Assembly (NCBI RefSeq): GCF_030123365.1
Contig: NZ_CP126107.1
Coordinates: 729,501-793,500, forward strand
DNA: 64,000 nt
Reading direction: 5' to 3'
Source: Neobacillus sp. SuZ13
GTDB lineage: Bacteria > Bacillota > Bacilli > Bacillales > Cytobacillaceae
Positions within the stretch are counted from its first letter, which is position 1. Every line of letters begins with the position of its first letter. Position numbers and translations under genes: made by a program. Below are positions 56,626-64,000 of this stretch, piece after piece. The notes beneath the pieces are model-generated. The model was not told the DNA's origin, searched no databases, and saw only the letters and a program-made list of their open reading frames with translations.

Positions 56626-56689
56626 GATGTATGGAAAAAGTTCTTCTGTTTCAATTAATCTAACCGTCAACTCCTATTCCATATAAAAC

Positions 56690-56725
56690 AAATGAGCACG
56701 GATACCGTCCCGTGCTCATTTTATA
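56690..56725 (+). terminator. Terminator 1 after the SDR pair
   Basis: AAATGAGCACGG / CCGTGCTCATTT with an eight-base loop, then TTAT. Confidence 0.75.
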
Positions 56726-56730
56726 CCTCG

Positions 56731-56765
56731 AAGAACCTTGTTGAATAAAGCAAGGTTCTTTTTTA
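56731..56765 (+). terminator. Terminator 2, in tandem
   Basis: AAGAACCTTG / CAAGGTTCTT with a ten-base loop, followed by TTTT. The two hairpins follow each other within 80 bp. The rest of this 313-bp gap (to 56938) shows no gene. Confidence 0.85.
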
Positions 56766-56938
56766 CCTGGCGGAAACTGTTAATAATAGATTAGCAGTAA
56801 TACATATCTAGGCTTAGTTTTTAAAGTTCTATTCAAAGAACAACCATAATCCTGGTTTGACAAAAGCTAATTAGAGGTGTAGATTATAGATACAGTTAAT
56901 CGCCGATTAACTATATCTATAATTGTGGGGGAATGGAA

Positions 56939-57385
56939 ATGGAACTACGTATTAATTATTATGATATAGCACCTGAAGCACTTAATATAATGATGGAGAT
57001 GGAGAAGTACACTAAAACTACTGGAATAGACCGTAAACTCCGTGAACTAATTAAAATTCGTGCTTCTCAAATTAATGGCTGTGCTTTTTGTATTAATATG
57101 CATACTGCTGATGCTCGAAAAATGGGTGAAACGGAACAGCGTTTGTACTGCGTTGGCGCATGGGAAGATTGTGACTTCTACACGGATGCTGAAAAAGCAG
57201 CATTAGAATTAACTGAACACGTGACGTTAGTACCAACGAAGCGAGTACCTGATGAGCTTTATAATCGAGTACGTGTTCATTTTAGTGAAAAGGACTATGT
57301 AGATCTTATTATTTTGATCAATCAAATTAATAGTTGGAATCGACTCTCGATTTCAATGGGAAATTTCGCAACTGCGGCAAAATAG
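56939..57385 (+). CDS. AhpD-like carboxymuconolactone decarboxylase-family protein
   Basis: A 148-residue alkylhydroperoxidase D-type protein with the redox motif CAFCINMH (Cys48, Cys51, His55). The CxxCxxxH arrangement is that of AhpD, which reduces peroxides via lipoylated partners. It begins MELRINYYDIAPEALNIMME, the common start of Bacillus members. GTGGGGG spacing favours ATG 56939; ATG 56933 is in frame two codons earlier. It is probably a peroxide-defence enzyme. A hairpin (57409-57439, arms AGCGCTAA / TTAGCGCT) follows. Confidence 0.88.
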   Translation: MELRINYYDIAPEALNIMMEMEKYTKTTGIDRKLRELIKIRASQINGCAFCINMHTADARKMGETEQRLYCVGAWEDCDFYTDAEKAALELTEHVTLVPTKRVPDELYNRVRVHFSEKDYVDLIILINQINSWNRLSISMGNFATAAK

Positions 57386-57597
57386 AATTTTTATGTCTAT
57401 ACATTAATCGAGCGCTAACCTTGAAAAAGGATTAGCGCTTGATTTGTAATATAGGATTATCAAAAGATAAGAGAAATAGGTTTTAAGAGGGGAAATGAAT
57501 CGGGATAGGATGTTTGTTTTCGGAGCATTTTTTTTGAAATTTATCGGTAATTGGGCAAAGACCCCCTTGCAGGATAGAGGGGTAAGGGGTGTCTTGA

Positions 57598-58101
57598 TTA
57601 ACTGTTGCTCTTCTCAAAATATGCACGTGTATCTTGACGTATTTGTTTCGATAAAACATGATCAAGCTCTTCATTCAGCCATGAAAGGGTCTTTTTACGT
57701 AAAAAATTGCGCATATTTTCTTCTGCCTCAAGCATGACTAGATTAATGGTGCAAGCGGAAGTTTCGGAGCAGCAGGTGGAGTTTTGGTTATCTCGAACTA
57801 GAAGGCCATTATCTTTTATGTTTTTGCATTGAAAAATGGGTTTTTTCCCTTCAATTGCTTCAATTACATCCCAAAAAGAAATTTCTTCTGGGGACCTTGA
57901 TAATCTATAGCCGCCTTTAACGCCTGGTACTGAATTTACGATACCTGCCTTGGCTAATTTGGCAAAAATTTTTGAGAGATATGTCTCTGAAATGCCTTGA
58001 AAGGCAGATAGGTCCTTGATTCCTATGCTTGAATCTGGAGGAATATCAATTAAATAAACAAGGCAATGCAGGCCATATTCTACTCCAATACTATACTGCA
58101 T
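57598..58101 (-). CDS. Rrf2-family transcriptional regulator
   Basis: A 167-residue Rrf2 protein: winged helix-turn-helix at the N-terminus (GIKDLSAFQGISETYLSKIF, residues 27-46) and GVKGGYRLSR in the wing. A cluster of cysteines (Cys92, Cys110, Cys111, Cys117) could bind an iron-sulfur cluster or react with oxidants, although the usual C-x5-7-C-x5-7-C order is altered. AGCAGGTGTTTTC precedes the ATG. It is divergent from the aminopeptidase gene and convergent to the AhpD-like gene, either of which it may control. Confidence 0.9.
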   Translation of the reverse strand: MQYSIGVEYGLHCLVYLIDIPPDSSIGIKDLSAFQGISETYLSKIFAKLAKAGIVNSVPGVKGGYRLSRSPEEISFWDVIEAIEGKKPIFQCKNIKDNGLLVRDNQNSTCCSETSACTINLVMLEAEENMRNFLRKKTLSWLNEELDHVLSKQIRQDTRAYFEKSNS

Positions 58102-58364
58102 GAAAACACCTGCTTCCTATTGAATAAAGAAATTAATATTAATATTAGGTATATTTAATTTTTTTGTCAAACTTGCTAATTTGTCTTCAATAAACAAGAG
58201 GGGCTATTTTCAATAGACACCTTGAATAAAAGATGAGTTAACTTTTTTGATTAAAGAAGAAACCAAATCCGTATTATTCCGTCTAAGAATTGAAGGTATT
58301 TATACATTTTAAAAGAACTTTATTATTTGTATTTGCAAGAAATTTAATACAAAGGGGAAATGAT

Positions 58365-59597
58365 ATGAGAACTTTTCAAGAAAAATTAGAGAAATACGCT
58401 GCTCTGGCAGTTGAAATCGGAGCAAATGTTCAAAAGGGGCAAATTTTATTTATTTCAGCTTCTATTGAAAGTTATGAGCTTGTAAAATTACTAACAAAAA
58501 GAGCCTATGAAATTGGTGCAAGCGAAGTCATTTATGAATGGAATGATGACGCTTTAACCCGAATGAAATATGAATCGGCATCCGATGAAGTTTTTACCGA
58601 GTTCCCGCCCTACCGTGTCATGCAGCGTGAAGAGCTAGCTGAAAAGAATGGTGCCTTTATCTTGATCGATTCAAGAAACCCCGATTTATTAAATGGAATT
58701 GACCCAGAGCGAATCGCGAATTTTAATAAAGCATCCGGTAAAGCCCTTACTAAGTTTCGAACCTATATGTTGAGTGATAAAATTGCATGGACGATTGTTG
58801 CCTATCCTAATCAGGCATGGGCCGATAAAGTGTTCCCGAATATTGATAAAACGGAACGAATCAATGCGCTTTGGGATGCTATTTTTTCTTCAACGAGAAT
58901 CGACCATGAGGATACAATTGGTGAATGGAAAGAACATATAGCAGCTCTAGATAGTAAAGCTAATTATTTAAATGGACGAAAATACAAATCACTACATTAC
59001 CGTTCCCCAGGCACTGATTTAACCGTGGAACTGCCAGAAAAACATAAATGGATGAGTGCAGGAAATCATAATGAAAAAGGGACACTTTTCATAGCGAATA
59101 TGCCTACAGAAGAAGTGTTCACTTCTCCTAATAAATACGGGGTAAACGGCATCGTTACCAGTACAAAACCGTTAAGTTACTCAGGAAACCTTATAGAAAA
59201 CTTTACCTTAACATTTAAAGAAGGTAGAATCGTAGATTTCACCTGTGAAAACGGGTATGACACACTTAAACAATTGATTGAAACAGATGATGGCAGCAGG
59301 TATCTTGGGGAAATCGCTCTGGTTCCGCATCAGTCGCCTATTTCAGAATCTAACACCATTTTTTATAACACGCTTTTCGACGAAAATGCGTCAAATCACT
59401 TAGCAATTGGCGAAGGATTTCCGTTTTGTTTAGAGGAAGGAAAAACGATGTCTAAAGATGAACTTGAGAAAATCGGTTTGAATGAAAGTATGACACACGT
59501 AGATTTTATGATTGGCTCTAGTGATATGGATATTGACGGTATGCTTCCAGACGGAAGGATCGAACCCATTTTCCGAAATGGGAACTGGGCATTTTAA
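58365..59597 (+). CDS. M29-family aminopeptidase (AmpS / aminopeptidase T-like)
   Basis: A 410-residue metallo-aminopeptidase of family M29. The conserved metal-site and C-terminal regions are visible in NMPTEEVFTSPNKYGVNGIV and MTHVDFMIGSSDMDIDGML. It removes N-terminal residues from peptides in the cytoplasm. ATG 58365 follows AAAGGGGAAATGAT; the frame extends 25 codons upstream without a ribosome site. The length equals the family norm. Confidence 0.92.
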   Translation: MRTFQEKLEKYAALAVEIGANVQKGQILFISASIESYELVKLLTKRAYEIGASEVIYEWNDDALTRMKYESASDEVFTEFPPYRVMQREELAEKNGAFILIDSRNPDLLNGIDPERIANFNKASGKALTKFRTYMLSDKIAWTIVAYPNQAWADKVFPNIDKTERINALWDAIFSSTRIDHEDTIGEWKEHIAALDSKANYLNGRKYKSLHYRSPGTDLTVELPEKHKWMSAGNHNEKGTLFIANMPTEEVFTSPNKYGVNGIVTSTKPLSYSGNLIENFTLTFKEGRIVDFTCENGYDTLKQLIETDDGSRYLGEIALVPHQSPISESNTIFYNTLFDENASNHLAIGEGFPFCLEEGKTMSKDELEKIGLNESMTHVDFMIGSSDMDIDGMLPDGRIEPIFRNGNWAF

Positions 59598-59610
59598 TTA
59601 CATCGAAATA

Positions 59611-59671
59611 GGTGCCTGACTCCTGATGCGTTAAAGCTTTAACACGCTGAGGGTCAGGCACCACTTTTTTT
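59611..59671 (+). terminator. Terminator in a GTGCCTGAC-type intergenic repeat
   Basis: GGTGCCTGAC (59611-59620) pairs with GTCAGGCACC (59653-59662); the loop holds a further inner stem with TTAAAGCTTTAA. A run of seven T follows. The GTGCCTGAC arms recall repeats scattered in Bacillus genomes. Confidence 0.75.
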
Positions 59672-59750
59672 GCCATAATAGAGAAAAAAATAAATTTTTT
59701 ACCAATAAAAAACAAAAGTCGGTCGTCTACTATATGAAAGGAGGCCAAAG

Positions 59751-59957
59751 ATGACTCAAACTAGTTTGCATCAATTAAAGACCTCGGTGGATCCCCGGGA
59801 TGAATTTAAACAACCATCAAAAGGCAGCGGAAAACCCCTAGCTTTAGCTATGGGGATATTAGTTGTATTTTTAATCATAATTTTAAATAATATAAGTATT
59901 TTTACTATACATTCTATGAAATTCTCTGGTATGATAGAAATAAAAACAGAACACTAG
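59751..59957 (+). CDS. Short membrane-protein ORF truncated by the TnpB element
   Basis: A 68-codon frame with a strong ribosome site (GAAAGGAGGCCAAAG). Its first 27 residues (including SLHQLKTSVDPRDEFKQ) look like the cytoplasmic start of a sigma-regulator-type membrane protein. The remaining codons, including a hydrophobic stretch LALAMGILVVFLIII, fall in the left end of the TnpB element, so the original C-terminus is lost. An ECF-like -10 CGTCTA lies at 59724. I cannot name the family. Confidence 0.45.
   Translation: MTQTSLHQLKTSVDPRDEFKQPSKGSGKPLALAMGILVVFLIIILNNISIFTIHSMKFSGMIEIKTEH
59832..59860 (+). repeat. Left-end hairpin of the TnpB element
   Basis: CCCCTAGCT and AGCTATGGGG can fold together. 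The sequence repeats at the right end with two changes in 29 nt. Confidence 0.7.
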
Positions 59958-59967
59958 TTCTGTTTTT
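59942..59967 (+). terminator. Hairpin directly upstream of tnpB
   Basis: AAAAACAGAAC / GTTCTGTTTTT, an 11-bp perfect stem with loop ACTA, ending just before the tnpB ribosome site GGGGGGTG. It could shield tnpB from outside transcription or belong to the left end. Confidence 0.6.
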
Positions 59968-59981
59968 GGGGGGTGAATAAA

Positions 59982-61478
59982 ATGTATAGATCCTATAAAA
60001 TACAAATTCAGCCGGAACATGAATTGTTTAACTACTGTGACTCACTCTGTTTTAAAGCGAAAAACTTGTACAATATCACAAACTACTATATTAGACAGGT
60101 TTATACCGCTATAAAAAAAGAAATAAGAAATGAAAATCAACTTCAAGTTTTAACAGATATTCAATACTATTTACCTCAAATGAATCAAATTCGTCTAAAT
60201 AGTTTTGAGAAAGCCCGATCTATGCCTAAAAAAGTCGATAATAATGGTTTTGTTTTGGAGCCAAAACTAAAGTTATTTGAAATTCCCCACCGAGAGAAAG
60301 CCTTCCTTCCCTATAACTTTGTAGAAGCACTATTTAGAGTGATGAAGCAAACTGATTACATTTCTATGCCCTCGCAGTCCAATCAACAAACAATGAAAAA
60401 AGTATATGATGATTGGAAAAGTTTCTTCGAAGCCTCAAAGAGATATAAAACCAAGCCTACTAGTTTTTCAGGAAAACCAAAGATTCCTAAGTATAAACCA
60501 AAGAATGGACGAACGACCTGTTATTTAACTAATCAAATTACTAAAATTAAAAATGGAAAGGTGCTTTCACTACCAGGAACTCCTCTTACATTGAAACTGG
60601 GAAAAATAGCACATATTGATGGGAAACTACAACAAGTGCGGATTGTCCCGTCCTATGGTCGGTATGTCATTGAAGTTATTTTTAAAAGTGAACATGAAAA
60701 GGAGATCAAACGATCAGAAAAACAATTAAATGAGTGGGTATTTGAGCCGATACGAGTAATGGGGATTGATTTGGGAGTTGATAACCTGGCAACTATTATT
60801 GATAACACGGGGCTAAAGCCTCTGCTTATCAAGGGCAAATGGTTAAAATCGATAAATCAATACTATAACAAATTAAGAGCCAAATACATGAGTATTCTTC
60901 GAAATGGAAAAGGACCAAAGGAAGGGAAGTTTAACACAACGAGATTAATTTCATTAGACCGAAAAAGGAACAATCGAGTCATGGATTTTTTACATAAGGC
61001 CAGTGCAAAAGTAGTTGAGATCGCGAAAGAAAGAACCATAGATACAATCATCATTGGAAAAAATGAGGGTTGGAAGATGGAGGTTGATATGCAAAAGACT
61101 AGTAAACAAACCTTCATACAAATCCCATATACCACTTTCATAGGGATGATTCGATACAAAGCAGAACGCCATGGAATTCAAGTCATTGTTCGGGAAGAAA
61201 GCTATACCTCCAAGTCAAGTTTCTTGAATCATGACCCAATTCCGACTTACGGGGAAGAGAACCAAACTTATTTTAGCGGGTATAGAAGCAGTCGAGCTTT
61301 TTACAAAATCAAAGGCTCTAAGACTTTGATCCATGCGGATGTGAATGGAGCTTTGAATATTGTCCGTAAACACACCAAGGATGCTTTCGAAGGGATGGAG
61401 AGAAGACAATTCCTCCAATCCCCACGAAAAATAATCATCATGAAGAAAAGAAAGGCAAAGCTGAAGGCCTCGGCCTGA
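59982..61478 (+). CDS. tnpB: TnpB, RNA-guided RuvC endonuclease
   Basis: A 498-residue TnpB with an N-terminal helical/wedge region and a C-terminal RuvC domain. Acidic residues are Asp263 in VMGIDLGVDNLATI, Glu405 in VIVREESYTSKSS, and Asp453 in LIHADVNGALNIVR, so the catalytic triad looks intact. The cysteine pairs of the usual zinc finger between the last two motifs are absent. TnpB proteins cut DNA next to a target motif using a guide RNA from the element's right end. ATG 59982 follows GGGGGGTG; a GTG three codons earlier overlaps it. Confidence 0.93.
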   Translation: MYRSYKIQIQPEHELFNYCDSLCFKAKNLYNITNYYIRQVYTAIKKEIRNENQLQVLTDIQYYLPQMNQIRLNSFEKARSMPKKVDNNGFVLEPKLKLFEIPHREKAFLPYNFVEALFRVMKQTDYISMPSQSNQQTMKKVYDDWKSFFEASKRYKTKPTSFSGKPKIPKYKPKNGRTTCYLTNQITKIKNGKVLSLPGTPLTLKLGKIAHIDGKLQQVRIVPSYGRYVIEVIFKSEHEKEIKRSEKQLNEWVFEPIRVMGIDLGVDNLATIIDNTGLKPLLIKGKWLKSINQYYNKLRAKYMSILRNGKGPKEGKFNTTRLISLDRKRNNRVMDFLHKASAKVVEIAKERTIDTIIIGKNEGWKMEVDMQKTSKQTFIQIPYTTFIGMIRYKAERHGIQVIVREESYTSKSSFLNHDPIPTYGEENQTYFSGYRSSRAFYKIKGSKTLIHADVNGALNIVRKHTKDAFEGMERRQFLQSPRKIIIMKKRKAKLKASA

Positions 61479-61540
61479 TGTGGTAGCGGGACTTGTGGTA
61501 GCCCTCGTAAAGACAATGGGCTTAAAAGCTTATTCTTTCG

Positions 61541-61569
61541 AAACCCCTAGCTTTAGCTATGTGGATACT
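61541..61569 (+). repeat. Right-end hairpin of the TnpB element, predicted guide RNA 3' scaffold
   Basis: A copy of the left-end sequence with GGGG changed to GTGG in one arm. In characterised TnpB elements the guide RNA scaffold ends here and the guide is the flanking DNA to the right, which would be about the first 16-20 nt after the element, inside the sigma gene remnant. Confidence 0.65.
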
Positions 61570-61570
61570 C

Positions 61571-61645
61571 ATGGAGATGCCTTTAGGAACTGTTCTCTGG
61601 AAATACCGAATGGCCTTGAAAAAACTAAAAAAAGGTCTGGAGTAA
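61571..61645 (+). pseudogene. 3' remnant of an ECF sigma factor gene
   Basis: The frame MEMPLGTVLWKYRMALKKLK, ending GLE and TAA at 61645, is the last helix of sigma region 4 (the PLGTV recognition helix) of an ECF factor. All of region 2 is missing. It sits 15 bp before a DUF4179 gene, the position a cognate sigma gene would hold. Its upstream part was replaced by the TnpB element. Confidence 0.8.
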
Positions 61646-61660
61646 GGAGGGGTTTTTTGG

Positions 61661-62866
61661 ATGGAAAATAAAAAAATTATGAAGCATTTAAACAATGCTT
61701 TGGAAAAGCAGGTCCCGGATGGATGGGAAGAGTTGAATAAAAAAATCGACCAGTTAGGAGACAATCCTATGACCATAAGAGAGAAAAAATCTTTTTCAAG
61801 AAGGATATTACTTACAGCTGCAGCCTGTTTGATTGCGGCATCTTCCCTAACTTTTTCACCAGTAAGAGCGGCGATCCAAAACGTTTACGATAAAATTTTC
61901 TCTAGCGAGCATATCGATGATAGTGGATTAAAATCCGCCCTTACAAATGGAATGGGCCAAGAAATCAACAAGACCTATTATGATAAAGATCACGATATTA
62001 CTGTTCATTTTAATAGTATCTTGATGGATGACAAGGAAGCCAAGCTTTTGGTTACCTACGAAAGCAAGAAAACTAATTTGAAAAACTATTACCTTGATAT
62101 GTTTGAAGGCTTTACTTCCATGAACTTAGTGGTAGGCAAAGAAGTAAAGAAATTGAAAAATATCGGCTGGGGCAGCCGTTATTACGATAAGAAGGCGAAC
62201 AAAGTGGCAGAAGCGCTCTCGTTCGAATCCATCAGCACGTTCCAAGGGGATGAAGTCCATTTAAAATTGAAAGACTTGACCATTCATGGGAAAAATGGAG
62301 CAAGCCGTGTAGAGACCGTTTGGCCACTTGATTTCAAGCTCTCGAAAGAAGCTGTTGGTGGTGGCGAAACTTTTGATGTGAGTAAAGAATTTACATTTGA
62401 AAATGAAACCTATCAAGTAAAGCGTGTGGAATTTTCGCCACTTGAAACAAGGGTGGTCGTCACTGGCACGGACATTAAACCACATTTCGAAAACGGTGTC
62501 GCCTACGATGTATTCAGCAAACTTCAACTGCAACTCTTAAATGCCAGAAAAATTGATAAAGAAAAAGGGTATACTGTCGATTACAACAAGTCAGGTGTAT
62601 TCTTGAGTTCGGCCGGTAAAATGGCCGACCCAATCTTCAGCAAGGCGGAAGCAGACGGACCGCGTGATCAATACGTCCTTTACTTCGCTCCAGTCAAAGA
62701 CCGCCAAAACTGCGTCCTTCAAGTGGGCGATTTAAAAATTAACTTAAGAAAAATGGGAAGCTGTCTCAAAGTTTTTGGGGACAGCTTTTTTAAAACTTTA
62801 CCCCAATGCATATCTATTTCTATGTCAGTAAAAAATACGGAAGAGGTGAGAACAAATGGAAATTGA
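61661..62866 (+). CDS. DUF4179 membrane protein, partner of the lost sigma factor
   Basis: A 401-residue protein: a short cytoplasmic part (1-45), one membrane helix (about 46-66, ILLTAAACLIAASSLTFSPV) and an extracytoplasmic DUF4179-type region. It is the probable anti-sigma or sensor for the truncated sigma gene before it. TAAGGAGGGG precedes the ATG. The last 40 or so codons read straight through an intrinsic terminator at 62758-62791 and overlap the next gene by 11 bp. A one-base shift would give a stop at about 62746, so the natural C-terminus was probably near there. Confidence 0.8.
   Translation: MENKKIMKHLNNALEKQVPDGWEELNKKIDQLGDNPMTIREKKSFSRRILLTAAACLIAASSLTFSPVRAAIQNVYDKIFSSEHIDDSGLKSALTNGMGQEINKTYYDKDHDITVHFNSILMDDKEAKLLVTYESKKTNLKNYYLDMFEGFTSMNLVVGKEVKKLKNIGWGSRYYDKKANKVAEALSFESISTFQGDEVHLKLKDLTIHGKNGASRVETVWPLDFKLSKEAVGGGETFDVSKEFTFENETYQVKRVEFSPLETRVVVTGTDIKPHFENGVAYDVFSKLQLQLLNARKIDKEKGYTVDYNKSGVFLSSAGKMADPIFSKAEADGPRDQYVLYFAPVKDRQNCVLQVGDLKINLRKMGSCLKVFGDSFFKTLPQCISISMSVKNTEEVRTNGN
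62758..62791 (+). terminator. Terminator lying inside the DUF4179 reading frame
   Basis: AAGCTGTC / GACAGCTT with a loop rich in T, followed by six T. It would normally end the sigma/DUF4179 operon. Confidence 0.8.
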
Positions 62867-63860
62867 TAATTTAAAACTTACATCTTCCGAAATAGGAACA
62901 CTATGGGGGGAGTATGTAAACGGAACTATGGCAGAGATAGTAAATAAGTATATGATTTCTATTTTGGAAGACGAATCAATAAAAAAGGTTTTTGAAATTG
63001 CCATTGAGATATGGGAAAAGCAAAAGAAGCAGCTTGTTTCCTTCATTGAGAAAGATGGCTTTTCAGTTCCCATTGGATTTACTGAGTCCGACCTTAATAA
63101 AAGTGCAGAGAGATTGTTTTCTGACACATTCTGCTTAAACTATTTACATATTATGACTATACACGGTTTGTTGGGTCATACAACTGCTTTATCTGTTTCT
63201 GTCAGAAAAGACATACGGGAATTTTACAATTCATGTGATAATGATGCAAAAAGGATGTACGATTTAACGATTGAGCTATTGCTTAAAAAAGGAAAATTCC
63301 AAAGAGATCCCTATTTCTATCCTGCCGAGAGCCCTGAATTTATTTCTACCAATGATTTTACTGACGGATTCTTCGGAAAAGGGAGACTTTTATCTGCTAC
63401 AGAAATAATCAGTATTTCTCTTAACATTAAAAAGAGCATTATGGCAAAAACTCTTTCAATTGGATTCAGTCAAGTCACTGAATCGGAAGAAATAAGAAAG
63501 TTTTTTGAGGAATTAGAAACAAAGGCGGATGAAAACATACAAGCCCTTTCAAAAATTCTGCACAAGGATAATTTGCCAGTTCCGATGTCGTGGGAATCAG
63601 AGGTTACAACCTCAAAAGACTCTCCTTTTTCAGATAGATTAATGTTGTATCATATGGGTTTCTTGGCTCAAACTGCACAAGTATATTATGGGACAGGTCT
63701 AGCAGGAGCCATGCGAACAGACTTAGCTGTCGTTTATGAAAAAACAATTCTAAAAACATTAGCAATGACAAAAAAATGGTTCAATATTATGGTGAAAAAC
63801 AAGTGGTTAGAACAGCCGCCACTTGCTCCCAATAGGAAAGAACTTGCACAAGATAAATAA
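62856..63860 (+). CDS. DUF3231 family protein
   Basis: A 334-residue protein of two related helical repeats (about 5-165 and 175-325), each opening with a L-T/S-A/S-x-E-I segment (KLTSSEIGTLWGEYVNGTMA and LLSATEIISISLNIKKSIMA). This is the DUF3231 pattern, a ferritin-like helical family common in Bacillus with no known function. GAAGAGGTGAGAACAA precedes the ATG. It lies beyond a terminator and is probably transcribed on its own. Confidence 0.88.
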   Translation: MEIDNLKLTSSEIGTLWGEYVNGTMAEIVNKYMISILEDESIKKVFEIAIEIWEKQKKQLVSFIEKDGFSVPIGFTESDLNKSAERLFSDTFCLNYLHIMTIHGLLGHTTALSVSVRKDIREFYNSCDNDAKRMYDLTIELLLKKGKFQRDPYFYPAESPEFISTNDFTDGFFGKGRLLSATEIISISLNIKKSIMAKTLSIGFSQVTESEEIRKFFEELETKADENIQALSKILHKDNLPVPMSWESEVTTSKDSPFSDRLMLYHMGFLAQTAQVYYGTGLAGAMRTDLAVVYEKTILKTLAMTKKWFNIMVKNKWLEQPPLAPNRKELAQDK

Positions 63861-63861
63861 G

Positions 63862-63895
63862 ATATCCTCCCCTCTTTTGAGAGGGGGATATTTTT
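63862..63895 (+). terminator. Terminator after the DUF3231 gene
   Basis: ATATCC(T)CCCCTC pairs with GAGGGGGATAT, one bulge, followed by TTTTT. Confidence 0.85.
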
Positions 63896-63926
63896 AACAA
63901 CTATGTATTAAGGAGATGTAATAAAA

Positions 63927-64000
63927 ATGGCATTTGAGGAAGGACTCGCCCGATCAGAAAAAGCTTATAACCAGTTCACTGAGGTAAGTTCTTTATTTGC
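63927..64000 (+). CDS. Partial gene, unrecognised (3' end outside window)
   Basis: ATG 63927 after AAGGAGATGTAATAAA opens a frame that runs to the window end (begins MAFEEGLARSEKAYNQFTEV). Only 24 codons are visible; I do not recognise the family. Confidence 0.6.
   Translation, partial: MAFEEGLARSEKAYNQFTEVSSLF

Larger units (their letters stand above)
59832..61569 (+). mobile_element. TnpB-only IS200/IS605-type element
   Basis: About 1.7 kb holding tnpB but no tnpA. Both ends carry the same 29-nt hairpin-forming sequence in direct orientation (59832-59860 and 61541-61569, two mismatches), as expected for subterminal structures of single-strand transposons, which lack inverted repeats. The left one begins 150 bp before tnpB; the right one begins 63 bp after its stop. 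Exact cleavage sites cannot be fixed by eye. Right flank: the 3' end of an ECF sigma gene; left flank: a truncated ORF. The element cannot move without a TnpA supplied elsewhere. Confidence 0.75.

Noticed and set aside
57495..57737. 80-codon plus-strand frame overlapping the Rrf2 gene end
   Set aside because: It overlaps a well-supported Rrf2 gene on the other strand and shows no family features.

Overview
The window reads as a chromosomal segment of a Bacillus-like Firmicute (Bacillaceae). Supporting signs are low GC, strong AGGAGG-type ribosome binding sites, frequent TTG and GTG starts, and typical Bacillus families: kipI/kipA/kipR, ycsF/G/I, sdaAB/sdaAA, the Rex-controlled lctP-ldh pair, IDEAL and FbpA proteins, and a LysM-NlpC endopeptidase. 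Operator-like sites fit CcpA, XylR, Rex and WalR, and more weakly Fur. I saw no rRNA, tRNA, CRISPR array or prophage.

Layout. 0-7.5 kb: the end of a sugar ABC permease, a secreted GH10 xylanase with a probable XylR operator and a cre-like site, a MalT/LuxR-type regulator with a flavoprotein, and a YqxD-family protein. 7.9-15 kb: a CysJ-like reductase lacking its flavodoxin domain, then a threonine/serine catabolic cluster (kbl, short-chain-type tdh, amino acid permease, sdaAB, sdaAA) behind a perfect cre site. 15-22.8 kb: a sulfite-oxidase-like molybdoenzyme, a sigma factor fused to its own anti-sigma and sensor domains, a four-helix histidine-rich membrane protein, PhzF with a divergent LysR gene, and a LysM-NlpC hydrolase. 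22.9-29 kb: a decayed zone around an AzgA-type purine permease, containing P-type ATPase and NtrC-type activator remnants and a small Fbp/IDEAL gene pair. 29-34 kb: CBS and TetR genes, then an EmrA/EmrB-type efflux operon with well-formed divergent promoters and a palindromic operator.

34.5-43.7 kb holds malic enzyme and a 5-oxoproline utilisation locus: KipR, biotin carboxylase and biotin carrier homologues, PxpC, PxpB, PxpA, a YcsG-type transporter and a YcsI/D-glutamate cyclase-type protein. Three copies of one 17-bp operator tie the three transcription units together. 43.9-49 kb: EamA exporter, AraC and ArsC remnants, VanZ, and lactate permease plus lactate dehydrogenase with two Rex boxes. 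49-54 kb: a large PLD-helicase-DUF3427 protein facing a MutT-type NUDIX gene, followed by decayed genes. 54-59.6 kb: TetR, two short-chain dehydrogenases, an AhpD-like protein, an Rrf2 regulator and an M29 aminopeptidase.

59.7-64 kb: a TnpB-only IS200/IS605-type element sits next to the severed 3' end of an ECF sigma factor gene. It is followed by that gene's DUF4179 partner, a DUF3231 protein and one partial gene.

The most interesting items are the single-chain sigma/anti-sigma/sensor protein, the 5-oxoproline locus with embedded biotin carboxylase genes and a shared operator, the PLD-helicase next to a NUDIX gene, and the TnpB element with its predicted guide RNA.
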